Positions 1 to 10,258 of a stretch of DNA of 38,781 nt are shown one piece after another; the stretch's first letter is position 1, and every line of letters begins with the position of its first letter. Both the position numbers and the translations under genes were made by a program. The notes beneath the pieces are model-generated. The model was given only the letters and a program-made list of their open reading frames with translations. It had not been told where the DNA came from and did no database searches. The DNA comes from Apostichopus californicus (Eukaryota > Echinodermata > Holothuroidea > Aspidochirotida > Stichopodidae). The stretch lies in NCBI GenBank assembly GCA_020650975.1, contig JAIPMN010007708.1, positions 1 through 38,781 on the forward strand, written 5' to 3'.

Positions 1-1801
1 AACATAATGCTGTTCGCTTTTCTCCTTATTGTCTGCTCTTTTTTTCCCGCTCTTAATGTCCGCTACCTTCAAGAAGGTCTCCATTCACAACGGGCAAGAA
101 CAGTTCTGTACAGGATTCGACACAATACGCATAACTATATGTGTTATTTAAGTTGATAATGTATTTATGTCTCTTATACTTTCTTGGAGGATACATAGAA
201 AAAACAAACTAAACTTGTACCCGTCGAACAATGTATAAATGATCTAATTAATTCTGGACTTGTATTTAGCGCTATCATAAATACATTTATACTTACCCCC
301 CCCCCCCCCCATATCATTTTCTTTTAATAGTTCAGAGTATATTTACGGCGCGCTTTTGTTGATTCATGTATTATGGGACTAAGTTAACTGGTCACTTCAT
401 TGAACGTAAAGAGCTCATGCATATAACTAAAATGAGGTTGAGCCACTAACATTCAAGTCAGGGCACAAACATTTAGCCAATAAGGAATACCGGTGGGAAC
501 GGCACTGTGTAGTTGACTGTGAGTGCAAATGTTTCCGTTTATGTTTTACCCGAGGAGTCGAAAGTGGTTCTACCATACGCTGTAACATGTAGAAATTATT
601 ACCATCAAAGCTATAAAGCACGTAAAAAAGAATATTACTAAAAAGGCCATGCAAAGAGTCACTATAGATGGTCGATACTATCGTAAAAGTCGATACTTAT
701 CTGTTACTTTTGTCTACAGGTCAACAAATAAAACAAGCTTTCTCTCTATTTCTACCTTCCATCAACATTTCTCACATTAAGCTAGCAAAATGCTGCAATT
801 GCCGAGAGTTTCCTTCGGCTTTTTCCCTGATATCCCTCCCCTACCAGGACTTTGTAATACATTCCACTGAAATTGAATTCTTCTCTGAAATTTGTATTTT
901 TGTTTCTTAGAGTTGCTACGAGACAATAGTGCTGTAAGATACATTCCATAGAAGTTTTAGAGTAATTCCATTTTGTGACATACATTTTATTTCTAAAACT
1001 ACTGCAGCTCCTCTCTTGAAAAACGACGATGAACGCTCATGAGTACACTAAAATTACGATCAACAGTTTTCTTCAGCATGATAGATCTAAAACCTTGTAG
1101 AATAGTAAGCAAACCAGCGCAGTAATGATAATTTTGTAATAATATTTTCATTTCGGATTCCCGCACCAAATATCAGGCTCAATGGACTATCTATGAGAAT
1201 TCTATCAGTTTTGTTTCATACCATGTCATGGTTACCTCCCTGTCAATACACTGTCGACGGAACCGATTAGCAAAGATGGATAGTGGTAAATTAAAAGTCG
1301 AAATTTCGAAAATATTGTCTTTTTCTGCTTAGCGCCACTAGTTATTTTGGATCTGAAAATATGTGTTTGCTTAGCTTGCAAACATTCTTAATTTTGCTAC
1401 GTAAAGTAGTGGCAAATATCGTAACAAGCGGATGCTGCGCAGTGTGACTAGGGACGTGTACAACTATTCGTGTAATTAGTACACAACACACTGTAAATAC
1501 AACTACTGTAACACCAATAGTATTGCACTGTAAAGAAATAGGATGTGCTTGATTTTGTGTAAATGTATGTTACTAGAACTACTCTACCGGTGTGTCTAGG
1601 TTGAGAATCTACAACTAAAAGCTCGCAGAAAAGGTATATGGCTAGTGCAAATAGGATTAAAAAACGTCTACTCATTTAGCCCTTAGTTAGAAGTTGCTTT
1701 TCAGAAAATGGGAGACACAAACGTTAGCTAATGTCACTGATTTGTTTATTAGTATAATAATCGATGTGGTTGATGTTAAAATAAAAGGGGCTTCTTATGC
1801 C
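1..1801. other. 5' flank, no gene recognised
   Basis: AT-rich DNA upstream of the TBC1D22 start codon. It holds a run of C at about 297-310 and scattered short open frames with no recognisable domain and no exon-like splice sites. The TBC1D22 promoter and 5' UTR must lie in the right part of this stretch, but I see no clear TATA box or initiator. Confidence 0.6.
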
Positions 1802-1920
1802 ATGGCTTCACCGGGCAATCGTGCGGCTGAATTTACAGTGGCGACTGGTTTCGGCAGTAAAGCTCAAACTGATAAGAAGGCAAATTACTGGAAGAAGAAC
1901 TCGAACAGGGTACCAGGAAG
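1802..1920 (+). CDS. TBC1D22: TBC1D22 exon 1 (start codon)
   Basis: Encodes residues 1-39 plus two bases of codon 40. The ATG at 1802 was chosen because it opens MASPGNRAAE and leads into the conserved motif NYWKKNSNRVPG, matching the FWKRSAKLPG region at the start of vertebrate TBC1D22. The donor is AG|GTAAAA. The frame stays open upstream to 1694, but nothing there resembles the family. Confidence 0.88.
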
Positions 1921-4900
1921 GTAAAATTAATAGAAAGTTTATGCATACCATAAGCTAGATGAGAAACTGGAAATGACAACAATCTACATCAAAATGAGTA
2001 ATTTTTATTTTTAGCCTAGGCCTAAAGGCTTTAGTCAAAGAGTTAGGCTAGGCCTAGGCCTAAGTTGAATATTTACTGAAGAAGGCCCCTGTCTAACTTA
2101 GGCAAAGGTCTTTTTGAATTGAGCCTACTTGTACTTGTTGAAATTTAGTTAAGACGTATCTGATTTCTATATGAGGATTTACAGGTGAATCAGACTATTT
2201 CTATTCATTTGCGGAGCTTTTTACACTTTCTTAAGTAGCATATTTACGAGCAGTTTCAATCACAGAGAGTCCCCTGTTAAGTGTTATGTGAAGTCTCAAC
2301 CACATTTTCACTTAAAGTTTAGTAAGCCGAGAAGTATTGTACATATCTTTGTGAGGAACAAAATTATTGGGGAAAAAATTAGGCCTAGGCATAATGAGGT
2401 ACTAATTTAGAATCCGTACCATTCGACCCTACTTCCTAACCCCTAACCCTATTCCCTACTTCCTAACCCTACTCCCTATTCCCTACTTCCTAACCCTAAT
2501 TCCTAACCCTACTCCCTAACCCTACTTCCTAACCCCTATTTAACCTTATTCTGCCGATTCGAAGTAAGCTTTCCCATTCATATGGTACGGATTCTAAAGT
2601 TAGGCCCATAATGACAAGTAATGGTAGTAATGCTGATAACAGTTCCTGAAACTTTGGTGGCAAAGTTTTGTATAATTCCGTAAAAAGTAGATGTCTTTTT
2701 GACAGAGTTTGTAAAACATTCCACCATTGCATGTGATCAGGACAATTTTTCTATGGTTGTCCGGGTTGTTCAGACAACCAAACTCAGCTTTTGAGGTCTT
2801 CCAGGGGAGAACTTGTTGTTTACATCAAATGATTTTGTGTAACCACTTCCCATCTTCAATGCTTATTTTCAACTAGTGAAGATTTGATCTCTGTTATTTG
2901 GTATGTTACAACAAATTTCAAGAAAAGTGACCAATGGTTGTGCTTCTTCAGATTTCAAAATGTAATTTATCCTTTGAAGTCTTTAAACCTATTGAGCAAG
3001 CATAAAGTTGGTACTTAATTACCCAAACCTACTATATAACAACATTTAACAATGTAGTTTACAACAAAGTAATTAATGCTTTTCAGTCTGTTCTCATATT
3101 TTACCATTCAATATAAGTAATGTGTATGTAGTAACTAGTAACTGTTCTTTATTCTTTGCTGCAAATGTTCATATATTTTTTTGCTCTTTCATTTTGGCAG
3201 CATAAAGCCAGTGTATAGTGCCATGTACCCACCGGGTGAGATCCCTAGCCATGTGTCGTCATCTAGATCTCCTGGAAAGCAGAAAACCAAGAAGGGAGAT
3301 TCCTTTGCAAAATTTGACAGTAACACAAGCGATGTTTGGGACGTTGACGAAAATGAAGATTTTTCTTTCTTAACTCCTCAAAAACATTCTACGGGCTACA
3401 ATCAAAGATATGCAACTAATTCATCTCAATCGGAGACAAGTTCAGAAGCAGAGAGAGTTACTCCATCTGTTGTCACCGTTAATGAAGGGAGCAAGTCATC
3501 GACTCCCGCCAGTCAGCCTTCTGAAAAGAAGAAAACAGGTATGTCTTGAACTTCTTTGTGATTGTTTTTGTAAGTTTTATCCTTTGAAATTCCATGCTAA
3601 GGAAAAACAATGAGATAAATAGCATGACTTTGTTGTGTACAGTGAGACAGTTTTGTTTCACCCTGGAAAATGGGACATTCCTCAGTTTTGAAGTTGTATT
3701 GCAACCAATAATTTCAAACTAGATTTCAAGGTTTTATATGTCAAACTAACTTTCAAAAGGGACTCTTAAATCGTAAAATTACTGTGATATCTGCAAGATG
3801 AGATCTCACTTTTTGTCTGTAATGTGTGAATTTTTAAAAACCTCTGAATGAAGTCTTCCCTGACAGTGACATTTCTGAGTTTGCCCAATGTTTTCATTGT
3901 TAAACATTACCTCAAAGTTTCTGGTGTTTTTTTCGAGGAGCCATTTCTGCTGATTCTCTTGTTTGCATCTTCTTATGTTAGATACTGATGTGACTGTATC
4001 CTCATCTAGTCCAGCCAATGAGCCTACATCCCAGATTGAAGCTCCTAGGCCTTCATCACCAATACGCCTTAATTCTCAGCAGCAGATGCCATCCAGGGAA
4101 CCAGGAGAGGGCAGAGCAGAAAAATTTAAGGAACTCCTTTTTGATATCAATACAAATTTAGGTAAAGTAACACTGCTGTAAACAAAACGTTTTTGTGGTA
4201 GTCCATAAACTGGTGTCCTGAAATATTTAGTGACCATGCTATATCGATTTAATGATTCCAGATGTTCAAATAATTGTGAAGCAAACTTTTTGAAAAAGAG
4301 TTAGGCCTACAAGTGACTTGAGGTCATTTATTGAAACTGATCAATCCATGTTTAATCCATCAGTCCAAATTATATTGGCAGTTGAAAGATTTGTTAACAT
4401 GCCCTGTCATGCCCAATAGTTACACTCCATTGGTCTCTTACAGACTTCTACCAAGTCGATAAAAATGATTTATCTACTCCTTTAACATTCTAGTCCATTT
4501 ATTGTAGAATGAAGTGCTACTTCCGTAATGCTTGGAATATGAACAGGTCAATTACAGTTAAATCCTTTTACCATTTATGCGACATGCTTCACATCATGTC
4601 TGTACAAAACCTGTAATCCTAAGTTGTTCCAAGTTTTGTTGTGGTCTTAACTGGCTTTTTCTTCTCGAAACTTTAGAAACATCTTCATAAATAGTGCCGC
4701 TGAAAATCTCACCACACAAAAATGCCGGGGACAAAACCTTTCTGTCCGGGTGAATGTTGAGCTAGTTTGCTATGGTCATTTTCCCATTCCCTTTCATACT
4801 GTTTATAGTAAGATAACATTGGTATTCAACTATTGACTTTACAGATGAACTTAGGAAGCATAGTTGGAATGGAATTCCTGATACTGTAAGACCAATTGCT

Positions 4901-7900
4901 TGGAAAGTTCTTTTGGTGAGTTCTGTTACCATGTATGTAAACCCAGTGAGAGTAGCCTTAGAGCTTTGGTGCACCTTTAGCTTGGTATTTCACATATTCA
5001 TAACTAGGAATTGTAGTTGAAATGGAATCCTGGATCAAAACCTCAGGTACTCTAACTTTTATATACTTACACACTCTTTTCTTCTTTCTTGTGTAGATTT
5101 GTGAACAGTTTTTCTTGTTCTATGTTTAGTAGGTGTTGAAGTAGTATTACTTATGTTCATTGTCACATCTGTACTGGAGTCATGCAATGGACCTGTTTGG
5201 TTTTACAGTTTCTGATCCTGTGTGGTTGGTGGAGAGTGGGTGGAATAATTTATCCGGTAACTCATCTCAAAGTTGTGTGCAAACCGGTCAAGTTACTATG
5301 CAAGTGTAAAAGGTGCATATCAGATTGTTAACAAAGAAACAGTGTCATATAACTTTCCAGAGTCACAAACGATAGTTCCTAAGCATTGAAATGATTATGC
5401 AAAATTACCACGTAAGTACATTTCCCTGCAACTGTGGAAACGTCTCGTGAACCTTTATGAGATGTTGAATCTTGGAGAAGGTGTTATAAGATTCAGATAT
5501 TAAACAGTTATGGTTTTTAGACTCTTTACTTGTAATATGTCTTACAGGGTTACTTGCCAACTAACACCGACCGTAGAGAACAGACGTTGCAAAGAAAACG
5601 TTCAGAATACTTTGGTTTTTTGGAGCAGTACTATGAATCAAGACATGAATCGGAACATATAGATACCTTTAGACAGGTGAGTTTGACCCAGTCAATCACG
5701 ACACAATGTATTCCTTTACAGTAACAACAACAAGTTTAAATTCTGGTTTCTTTTAAATTCATTCAAAATTGAGATAATCTTAATTTCATATTTGTACTTT
5801 CCTGTTTAAAAATTCTCCTTGTTTGATTTCCTCTGGGATAATTTAGATTTTGGCCGGAGGTAGGGTGATATATTTGGGAGTCAGAATATGGAGTGTGAGG
5901 GATGTGAAATGGGTAATACCATGAAATGGGATAGTTGCTTCCAAGCTGTACATATATTGTGGTTTTTCTCACACTTCTATTTTTTCAGATTCACATTGAT
6001 ATCCCAAGAACCAACCCACTCATACCACTATTTCAGCAGTCTGAAGTACAAGAGGTAATTGCAATCGGTTAATATCATGGTTCACTTCAGAGAACTTTGA
6101 AAATAAAAATGGTTGTGAATGTTGCTACCATGAATATTAGAGCAGTATATATATTTTTTTCATGATGGACATTAAACTGGGGGATATCAAATGCAACATA
6201 ATTGTCAACTCATTCTTTGGTCGTGCAATAGATAGCAACCTAAGATTTAATTAGTAAATTTGGTAAGTAAGTTGCTATATGTAGAGACTTTAGAAACATT
6301 TGCGATCCACTTTGAAGTATGAACTTGTTGGCTTTGTATGTCATGTGCAATTTCAAAATGGTTGATTGATACAAAAGTACGATCAACCACAACTTAAGTG
6401 AAGAAAACTGATAGCTACGAGAAAGGGTCTTGTTGGTTTTTAAGTTTTGTATACTTCAGTTAAAGTTATTCATTGTCTTTGTCAGAAGGATATTCCCCCA
6501 TTGTTGTTCAAAAGCTGTGCATGGGGCATTCCATGCATGATATGGGGGCATTCCATGCATGATATGGGGGGGGGGGCATTACATGTATTATATGGGGGCA
6601 TTCCATGTATGATATGGGGGGTATTCCGTATATAATATGGGGGATCTTTCATGTATGATATGGGGGGGGGCTTTCCATGTATGATAGGGGGGGGTTCCAT
6701 GTATGATATGGGTGGCATTCCATGTATGATATGGGGTGCCTTACAAACCATGAAAATCACACATTGCCACTGTGATATCAAGTAATATTAAATACAGTTT
6801 TGTCTCTTTTATTTTCTTCTTTTCCTTAAGATATTTGAGAGGATATTATTCATCTGGGCCATCCGCCACCCTGCCAGTGGTTACGTTCAGGGCATCAATG
6901 ACCTTGTCACTCCATTCTTCTTTGTCTTCTTATCAGAGTATGTTGGTGAGTTACAGCCTCAGCTTTAAGAAGAGTTGTACTCCAAACAATCATTATTTCT
7001 CTTCTCCTGCCATTCATTAAAGCTGCAGTCAACTTAAGAGTAACCTTAAGTGGCAAACACAGCAGTGATAATATCAATCAACAGTACATATCTTATATAG
7101 TGGCATGCAAATCGATTCAAATTTTCGCAGAAGTGAATATTTACATATTGCCAATTTTTGTTGAGTCAGCATCCCCTCCCCTCTCTCAAAGAGTGGGGTC
7201 CACTTTTACTCCCCCTACACATCCTCACCTAAACCTAACAACACATTTTATTTGTTTCTCACTGGAGATATAAAGAAGAAATTATCCTTTTCTTTTGAGA
7301 AGTGGCTGTGATTATGCAAGATTGTAACAATTTCAAGGCATAGTTAAGGTTATTGTAGGAAATGAACAAAGAACTGTTAATCGGTCATCGCATAATCCGA
7401 TGATAAAGACTGCCCTCATTCTACCTTGACTGCTAGAATTGCTCTGATTAAGAACACACTTCAAATAAGTTAAGAAGCATACACTGAACCTATACAATCA
7501 TAAATATTAAACACCTGACTTCTCAAGTGCACTTCCACAATAGCAAGTACCTTCAGCACAGCTTGGGTAATGCAAATATATATAAGGAATGTATAATGGA
7601 CAATGTTCAAGAGGTTCTGTGGATGAAAGGTGAATGTCAGGCCATATACAGTGGAATGGAATCATCACTTTTAAAAATATTGTATTATTAAAGACATTGT
7701 TGTGCCATGTCAGAGATGCAATAGAAATTTAAATTAAAAAAAAAAATTGAAAATGTTTTCTTGAAATATGACACATTTATTTATTAAATCATCATTGCAT
7801 GTCTGATTTTGCTCTTAGGGGAGAAAGTATCCCAACTGGATAACTTTGACATGAGCTCATTATCTAATGACTATGTAAAGGAGATTGAGGCAGACAGCTA

Positions 7901-10258
7901 TTGGTGCACTAGCAAACTGTTGGACGGTATTCAGGACAATTACACATTCGCACAACCCGGTATCCAGAAGAAGATCAACTCCTTGAAGGAGCTCATACAG
8001 AGGATAAATGGTATGTACTCAGCTAAGGATATTTTAAGATGTAAATAACAAGGCTTTCAACGTAACAGCTGAAATTATTTCCTGTAATACAGCTCGTGAA
8101 GTTTTGGTTCCCTGTCAATGGCAAAGGCAAATCTATGCCATAGTGAGAATGTGTGTGTGTGTGTGTAAACACAACAACTCACCATTTGCCAGCTTGCTTC
8201 AACTTCATACTTAGTATGTAGATCCTCACTGGTTTTGGCTGCTTTCTTTATTGGTGGAGCTCAAAGGTCAGTTTCAAACACCAGTGGTCATAAAAATGAA
8301 AAAGTTGTTAACACACCATTCCAGCTTTGATATATCACATACTTGATACCAGGGAATAACAAAATTTTATGTGTTAAACATTTTGGAAGGCTCTCATTTT
8401 TTTTCTCCTTATAAAATTTCTGGTATTCTAGTTCTGACATATTGTACTCTAGTTTACTATGTAAAACTCTAGGCAAGGAATCACAAAGCCTCTGGACTTT
8501 CTGGTTTGGTTTCAGTCACTGCAATTCTGTTCAATGAGGACACAAATGTGTTTGATCTGATCTTCAATGTATGGAAGTAACTCGCAGGTAGTTTTGTGGT
8601 CAGTTTAATTTGATAATTACAACAGTACTAAACTATTCACACAGCCACAGTCCCGATGCAAGGGGACTGGGGTTGAGAGCAGATCAGTCGTTCGGTAGTT
8701 TGGTTTTCGCGCTCAGGTTCTTTCCTGGGCGACTTTTCTTAAAAAGTACTAAACTATTGGTTTTATTTGTACTAGTTGACTACATATGATAATTTTGTTG
8801 TTATTTTATTGCAGCACCTTTACATAAACATCTAAGTAGCAATCAAGTGGAGTATTTACAGTTTGCATTCCGATGGATGAACAACCTTTTGATGAGGGAG
8901 TTACCCTTGGGAGGAACAATCCGACTGTGGGATACTTACATGGTAAGCATCTGACGGTGACCTAGCCTTATTGCATCATAGACTTCCAATATGATCATAC
9001 ACGTTTTGCACAGGTCTATCAATAATGTTGCATGCAATTCAAGCATCTGTCACTTTAATAATTGTTACATGGCTATCGAAACTGAGGTTGGTTTTGGTGA
9101 AACTCCTGCTAATTAGTTCAATTTGGTCTAATGAATTCTGTACTTGTCATGTATGAATAAATTGACTATATTTTTTAATCTAACTGTATGCATATTTAGT
9201 GTCCATTTATGTAAACATATTTTACTAAGTACCTGTCCACTCTCAACCCCCCTTCCCCCCAATCCCCCTGTGGAAAGCAAACTACACAATTGTCTTCAAG
9301 AAAGAAAGGAAAAAAATGAAACAAGATGGTATTCTTTGTGGTTTCATAACTATTCACAGAGCGAACCAGAGGGGTTTTCTGTTTTCCACTTATACGTCTG
9401 TGCTGCCTTACTAAAGAAGTATGCTGACCGGATTCTCACAGAGAAAGACTTTCAGGTGAGATATTTTATTAATATTTTAGTAAGGATAGTAGGTTTGAAA
9501 CTGTTAAAAATACTTGTAACAATTTCAAGTGCAGTTAGTAGTGTTTCATTCATCACTGCATGGTAGGACAGTATAACCATGGTTCCCAAACTGAGTGATT
9601 TGTTTCAAAAGTTTTGACAAATGTGTGTGTGTGTGTGTGCTGTTGTTTAATAAGGTTCAGTCAATTCTCATTCAATCATCATTCACCAGGGAGAATACGT
9701 TGGGTGGTTTTAGGCCCTATTTATCAATGTTGACTAGCATAGGGAAACTACAATCACATGAAAAAGGTTGTCAAGTGGCAAACCTGGTACTAGGGTACAG
9801 AGATGTTGCAGATTTATTTTCAAAAGTTCACAGCGTTCCAATTGAAATAAAATTAATTCCACTAAGAGACTGGTACCACAATGCCCTTATTCAACTAAAC
9901 AAGCAAGCACCTTTATAATTGGAGCACTATGCTGCAATCAAAGAAGGTAGAAATGGATCCTTTCATCACACATCATGGTGCTTAAGATGTACTGTATGTT
10001 TTTTAATTGGAAGCAGTTACTTGCTTCTCGTACAAATATATTCGTATGACTGTTCTCGATTCCGACTGTCCAGTTGTTGGTGTTCATATTATAAGTTGGG
10101 ATTCTTTTTCTTTCCAGGGAATCATGCTCTTTTTGCAAAATCTCCCAACTAAACAATGGAAAAATGATGACATTAGCCTGTTGCTTGCTGAAGCCTACAG
10201 TCTCAAGTACATGTTTGCTGATGCTCCAAAGCACCTCGGACAGCAGAAGAAGCGCTGA
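1802..10258 (+). CDS. TBC1D22: TBC1 domain family member 22 (Rab GTPase-activating protein), 11 exons
   Basis: Exons are 1802-1920, 3201-3538, 3982-4161, 4845-4915, 5548-5676, 5989-6054, 6831-6945, 7819-8010, 8815-8942, 9360-9455 and 10118-10258. They sum to 1575 nt (524 aa plus stop), all with GT-AG introns and matching phase. Vertebrate TBC1D22A/B proteins are about 505-517 aa, so this looks full length. The TBC domain runs from about residue 215 to 495. Both catalytic fingers are present: Arg286 in IHIDIPR and Gln321 in GYVQGIND. Other near-invariant blocks are FIWAIRHPASGYVQ, LLDGIQDNYTFAQPG and FRWMNNLLMRELP. By family knowledge the protein stimulates GTP hydrolysis on a Rab, and vertebrate members bind ACBD3 at the Golgi; the target Rab cannot be read from sequence. 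The N-terminal third is Ser/Thr-rich and probably disordered. The IPRTNPLIPLFQQ stretch recalls TBC1D22B more than A, but an invertebrate gene is probably co-orthologous to both. Confidence 0.95.
2406..2598. mobile_element. Small terminal-inverted-repeat element (MITE-like) with minisatellite core
   Basis: A perfect 17-bp inverted repeat, TTTAGAATCCGTACCAT at 2406-2422 and its reverse complement at 2582-2598, bounds 193 bp inside TBC1D22 intron 1. The centre (about 2426-2545) is a degenerate tandem array of CCCTACTTCCTAAC-type units. There is no coding capacity. A target-site duplication is not clear, so the transposon family is unassigned. Confidence 0.7.
2426..2545. repeat. CCCTA/CTAACC-rich minisatellite, telomere-like
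   Basis: Short units such as CCCTACTTCC and TAACCCTA alternate irregularly over about 120 bp. Interspersed CCCTAA words resemble the C-rich strand of the animal telomere repeat (TTAGGG)n, but units are mixed with TTCC spacers and the array sits inside an inverted-repeat element. Confidence 0.75.
3201..3538 (+). CDS. TBC1D22: TBC1D22 exon 2
   Basis: Residues 40-152. It opens with the conserved SIKPVY motif completed across the splice (AG|C). It contains the family's TSDVWDVDENEDF block, similar to the TSDAWDIGDDEEEDF block of vertebrate members, then Ser/Thr-rich sequence likely to be disordered and phosphorylated. Acceptor TTGGCAG, donor G|GTATGT. Confidence 0.9.
3982..4161 (+). CDS. TBC1D22: TBC1D22 exon 3
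   Basis: Residues 153-212, mostly a Ser/Pro/Gln-rich linker, ending with EKFKELLFDINTNLG. That segment corresponds to the short helix before the TBC domain (EKFRQLLSSQNTDLD in the vertebrate proteins). Donor G|GTAAAG. Confidence 0.88.
4845..4915 (+). CDS. TBC1D22: TBC1D22 exon 4 (TBC domain start)
   Basis: Residues 213-236, DELRKHSWNGIPDTVRPIAW and onward: the canonical WxGIP..R...W opening of a TBC domain. Acceptor TTTACAG, donor TTG|GTGAGT. Confidence 0.95.
5548..5676 (+). CDS. TBC1D22: TBC1D22 exon 5
   Basis: Residues 237-279. It begins GYLPTNTDRREQTLQRKR and ends DTFRQ, collinear with GYLPANTERR...DTYRQ of vertebrate TBC1D22B. Acceptor CTTACAG, donor CAG|GTGAGT. Confidence 0.95.
5989..6054 (+). 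CDS. TBC1D22: TBC1D22 exon 6 (arginine finger)
   Basis: Residues 280-301. It carries IHIDIPR, the IxxDxxR motif that supplies the catalytic arginine finger (Arg286), followed by TNPLIPLFQQ. Confidence 0.95.
6521..6736. repeat. Minisatellite, about 9 units of 22-28 bp
   Basis: Tandem units built on GGGCATTCCATGTATGATAT, separated by G tracts of variable length, in TBC1D22 intron 6. It ends about 95 bp before exon 7. Each unit holds a near-palindrome, CCATGTATGATATGG. Open frames across it on either strand are artefacts of the repeat. Confidence 0.95.
6831..6945 (+). CDS. TBC1D22: TBC1D22 exon 7 (glutamine finger)
   Basis: Residues 302-339. It encodes IFERILFIWAIRHPASGYVQ then GINDLVTPFFFVFLSEYV. 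The YxQ motif supplies the second catalytic residue, Gln321. The exon is almost identical to the vertebrate protein. Confidence 0.97.
7819..8010 (+). CDS. TBC1D22: TBC1D22 exon 8
   Basis: Residues 340-403. It includes IEADSYWCTSKLLDGIQDNY and TFAQPGIQKK, core helices of the TBC fold. Acceptor CTCTTAG, donor G|GTATGT. Confidence 0.95.
8151..8166. repeat. (GT)n microsatellite
   Basis: Eight uninterrupted GT units in TBC1D22 intron 8. Confidence 0.95.
8638..8744 (+). mobile_element. 107-bp insert between perfect 14-bp direct repeats; possible small-RNA retrocopy or short SINE
   Basis: The word AGTACTAAACTATT occurs at 8624-8637 and again at 8745-8758, so the 107 bp between look like an insertion with a 14-bp target-site duplication, the size typical of LINE-driven retroposition. 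The insert contains a perfect 7-bp stem (CAGTCCC 8648-8654 with GGGACTG 8663-8669). A second 8-bp stem near its 3' end (CGCTCAGG with CCTGGGCG) contains one G-T pair and is followed by TTTT and a short A run. That layout fits a copied Pol III-type or other structured small RNA. I do not recognise the source, and it has no clear tRNA A and B boxes. Confidence 0.6.
8815..8942 (+). CDS. TBC1D22: TBC1D22 exon 9
   Basis: Residues 404-446. It includes VEYLQFAFRWMNNLLMRELP and TIRLWDTYM, the most conserved part of the C-terminal TBC half. Met replaces the Gln of the vertebrate DTYQ. Confidence 0.95.
9360..9455 (+). CDS. TBC1D22: TBC1D22 exon 10
   Basis: Residues 447-478, SEPEGFSVFHLYVCAALLKK to EKDFQ. 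Acceptor ATTCACAG, donor CAG|GTGAGA. Confidence 0.95.
9622..9639. repeat. (TG)n microsatellite
   Basis: Nine TG units in TBC1D22 intron 10. Confidence 0.95.
10118..10258 (+). CDS. TBC1D22: TBC1D22 exon 11 (stop)
   Basis: Residues 479-524, GIMLFLQNLPTKQW to the stop at 10256-10258. The end, LKYMFADAPKH plus a short basic tail, matches the family C-terminus LKYMFADAPNHYRR. Confidence 0.95.
   Translation, partial: GIMLFLQNLPTKQWKNDDISLLLAEAYSLKYMFADAPKHLGQQKKR

Noticed and set aside
2426-2545. True telomere or interstitial telomere scar
   Set aside because: Units are irregular, not pure CCCTAA, and the array is neatly enclosed by a 17-bp inverted repeat.
6482-6781. Pro/Ile/His-rich open frame across the 6.5-kb repeats, and a CRISPR-like look
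   Set aside because: The frame simply translates a minisatellite. Units are adjacent with no unique spacers, and the genome is animal.
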